The notes beneath the pieces are model-generated. The model searched no databases. It was not told where the DNA came from and was given only the letters and a program-made list of their open reading frames with translations. DNA of 64,000 nucleotides from CAXMQZ01 sp963707075 (lineage in GTDB: Bacteria > Acidobacteriota > Thermoanaerobaculia > Multivoradales > JAHEKO01): NCBI GenBank assembly GCA_963707075.1, contig CAVPOX010000001.1, positions 558,001 through 622,000 of the forward strand. The letters run 5' to 3'. Position numbers and translations under genes: made by a program. This document shows positions 63,321 to 64,000 of the stretch, one piece after another (positions within the stretch are counted from its first letter, which is position 1; the number at the start of each line of letters is the position of its first letter).

Positions 63321-64000
63321 ATGATTGACAAGACACTCGCGCACTACAAGATTGTCGAAAAGCTCGGCGAAGGGGGCATGGGGCAGGTCTTCGTGGCCGA
63401 GGACTCCAGATTGGGCCGCCGGGTCGCCCTGAAAGTGCTGTCGGAAGAGATGGCCCAGGATCCCGATCGGCTGCAACGTTTCGAGCGAGAGGCTCGCGCT
63501 GTGGCGGCGCTCAATCACCCCAACATCGTCACCATCTACTCAGTGGAAGAAGCGGACGGCCAACACTTCATCACGATGGAGTTGGTGGAAGGCAAGACAC
63601 TGGCCGAAGAGCTGCTCAAAGGGCCGCTGCGCCTGGAGCGGTTCTACGACATGGCCCACTCGCTGACCGATGCTCTCAATGCGGCGCACGGCCAGGGAAT
63701 CGTCCACCGTGATCTCAAGCCAGCCAATGTGATGGTAGGGCCGGAGGGGCGGGTCAAGATTCTGGACTTCGGGTTGGCGAAGTTACGCGGTGCGGATGCG
63801 GACGGCATCAGTCCGGATATCGCCACGGCGACGTTGACTCAGGAAGGACTGATACTCGGAACGGTTCCCTATATGTCGCCGGAGCAGCTGCAGGGCAAAC
63901 CGGCGGATCACCGCTCGGATGTCTTCTCACTCGGCATCATGCTCTACGAGATGGCGACGGGTCGGCGTCCCTTTCAAGGCGAGACCTCGGTCGATCTCAT
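63321..64000 (+). CDS. PknB-type Ser/Thr protein kinase, N-terminal part (runs off right edge)
   Basis: 226 residues of a Hanks-type kinase are visible: glycine loop GEGGMG at 16-21, Lys38 in VALK, catalytic Asp131 in HRDLKPAN, DFG Asp149, then an activation segment (GTVPYMSPEQLQG) and DVFSLGIMLYEMATG. All catalytic residues are intact. In related Acidobacteriota proteins the kinase is followed by a membrane helix and often WD40 or TPR repeats; that part is beyond the window. There is no clear ribosome site before the ATG. Confidence 0.94.
   Translation, partial: MIDKTLAHYKIVEKLGEGGMGQVFVAEDSRLGRRVALKVLSEEMAQDPDRLQRFEREARAVAALNHPNIVTIYSVEEADGQHFITMELVEGKTLAEELLKGPLRLERFYDMAHSLTDALNAAHGQGIVHRDLKPANVMVGPEGRVKILDFGLAKLRGADADGISPDIATATLTQEGLILGTVPYMSPEQLQGKPADHRSDVFSLGIMLYEMATGRRPFQGETSVDL

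Overview
The window is GC-rich, gene-dense bacterial chromosome with about 40 protein genes, one tRNA and no phage, IS or CRISPR signature. Signal peptides, a lipobox, two candidate outer-membrane barrels, BNR/sortilin-type and FG-GAP repeat proteins, a spondin-domain protein and a PknB-type kinase beginning 'HYKIVEKLGEGGMG' suggest a Gram-negative heterotroph. My best guess is Acidobacteriota, perhaps Thermoanaerobaculia-like; this is inference from protein style only.

Layout. 1-6.3 kb (minus strand): an NtrC-type response regulator cut by the left edge, its PDZ/GAF/PAS sensor kinase (ATGA overlap, with a good sigma-54 promoter site just upstream of the kinase), an outer-membrane protein with a strong sigma-70 promoter, and comF. 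6.4-15.8 kb (plus): a small barrel protein, hflX, a GGDEF-EAL protein, a 1131-aa polytopic membrane protein and a secreted FG-GAP protein. 15.9-18.9 kb (minus): a spondin-domain protein behind an OmpR-type two-component system. 19.2-24.3 kb (plus): tRNA-Ala(GGC) with a near-consensus promoter, a SWIM-SNF2 helicase and a secreted duplicated-domain protein. 24.3-29.1 kb: a YeiB/DUF418 membrane protein, an AsmA-like protein and gluconate kinase convergent with a GntP permease. 29.3-36.3 kb (plus): a GH3 beta-glucosidase, a RimB-like retropepsin, an AstE/aspartoacylase-like hydrolase, an unknown secreted protein and a gamma-glutamyltransferase. 36.4-44.7 kb: GH20 hexosaminidase divergent from a ROK kinase/PIG-L deacetylase pair, then DUF4198, APH-AAA, methyltransferase and unknown genes. 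44.7-58.8 kb (minus): a DUF2339-like membrane protein, acyl-CoA synthetase, an AsmA-like/DUF6973-like fusion, a BNR/sortilin protein, GT39 glycosyltransferase, an FAD oxidoreductase and a GH2 exo-glucosaminidase. 58.9-64 kb: NagB-II-like SIS protein, M28 peptidase with a small membrane partner, a repeat-rich noncoding stretch, and a Ser/Thr kinase cut by the right edge.

Themes. The clearest metabolic story is amino-sugar (chitin/chitosan) use: GH20 and GH2 enzymes release GlcNAc and GlcN, a ROK kinase translationally coupled to a PIG-L deacetylase could phosphorylate and deacetylate GlcNAc, and a SIS-type deaminase would feed fructose-6-phosphate to glycolysis. No classical NagA is present, so PIG-L may replace it. 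The second theme is regulation: two two-component systems, a c-di-GMP protein and a Ser/Thr kinase. The most unusual items are the sigma-54 autoregulation candidate, the AsmA-like/DUF6973-like fusion, the RimB-AstE pair without RimK, and the inverted/direct-repeat region before the kinase.
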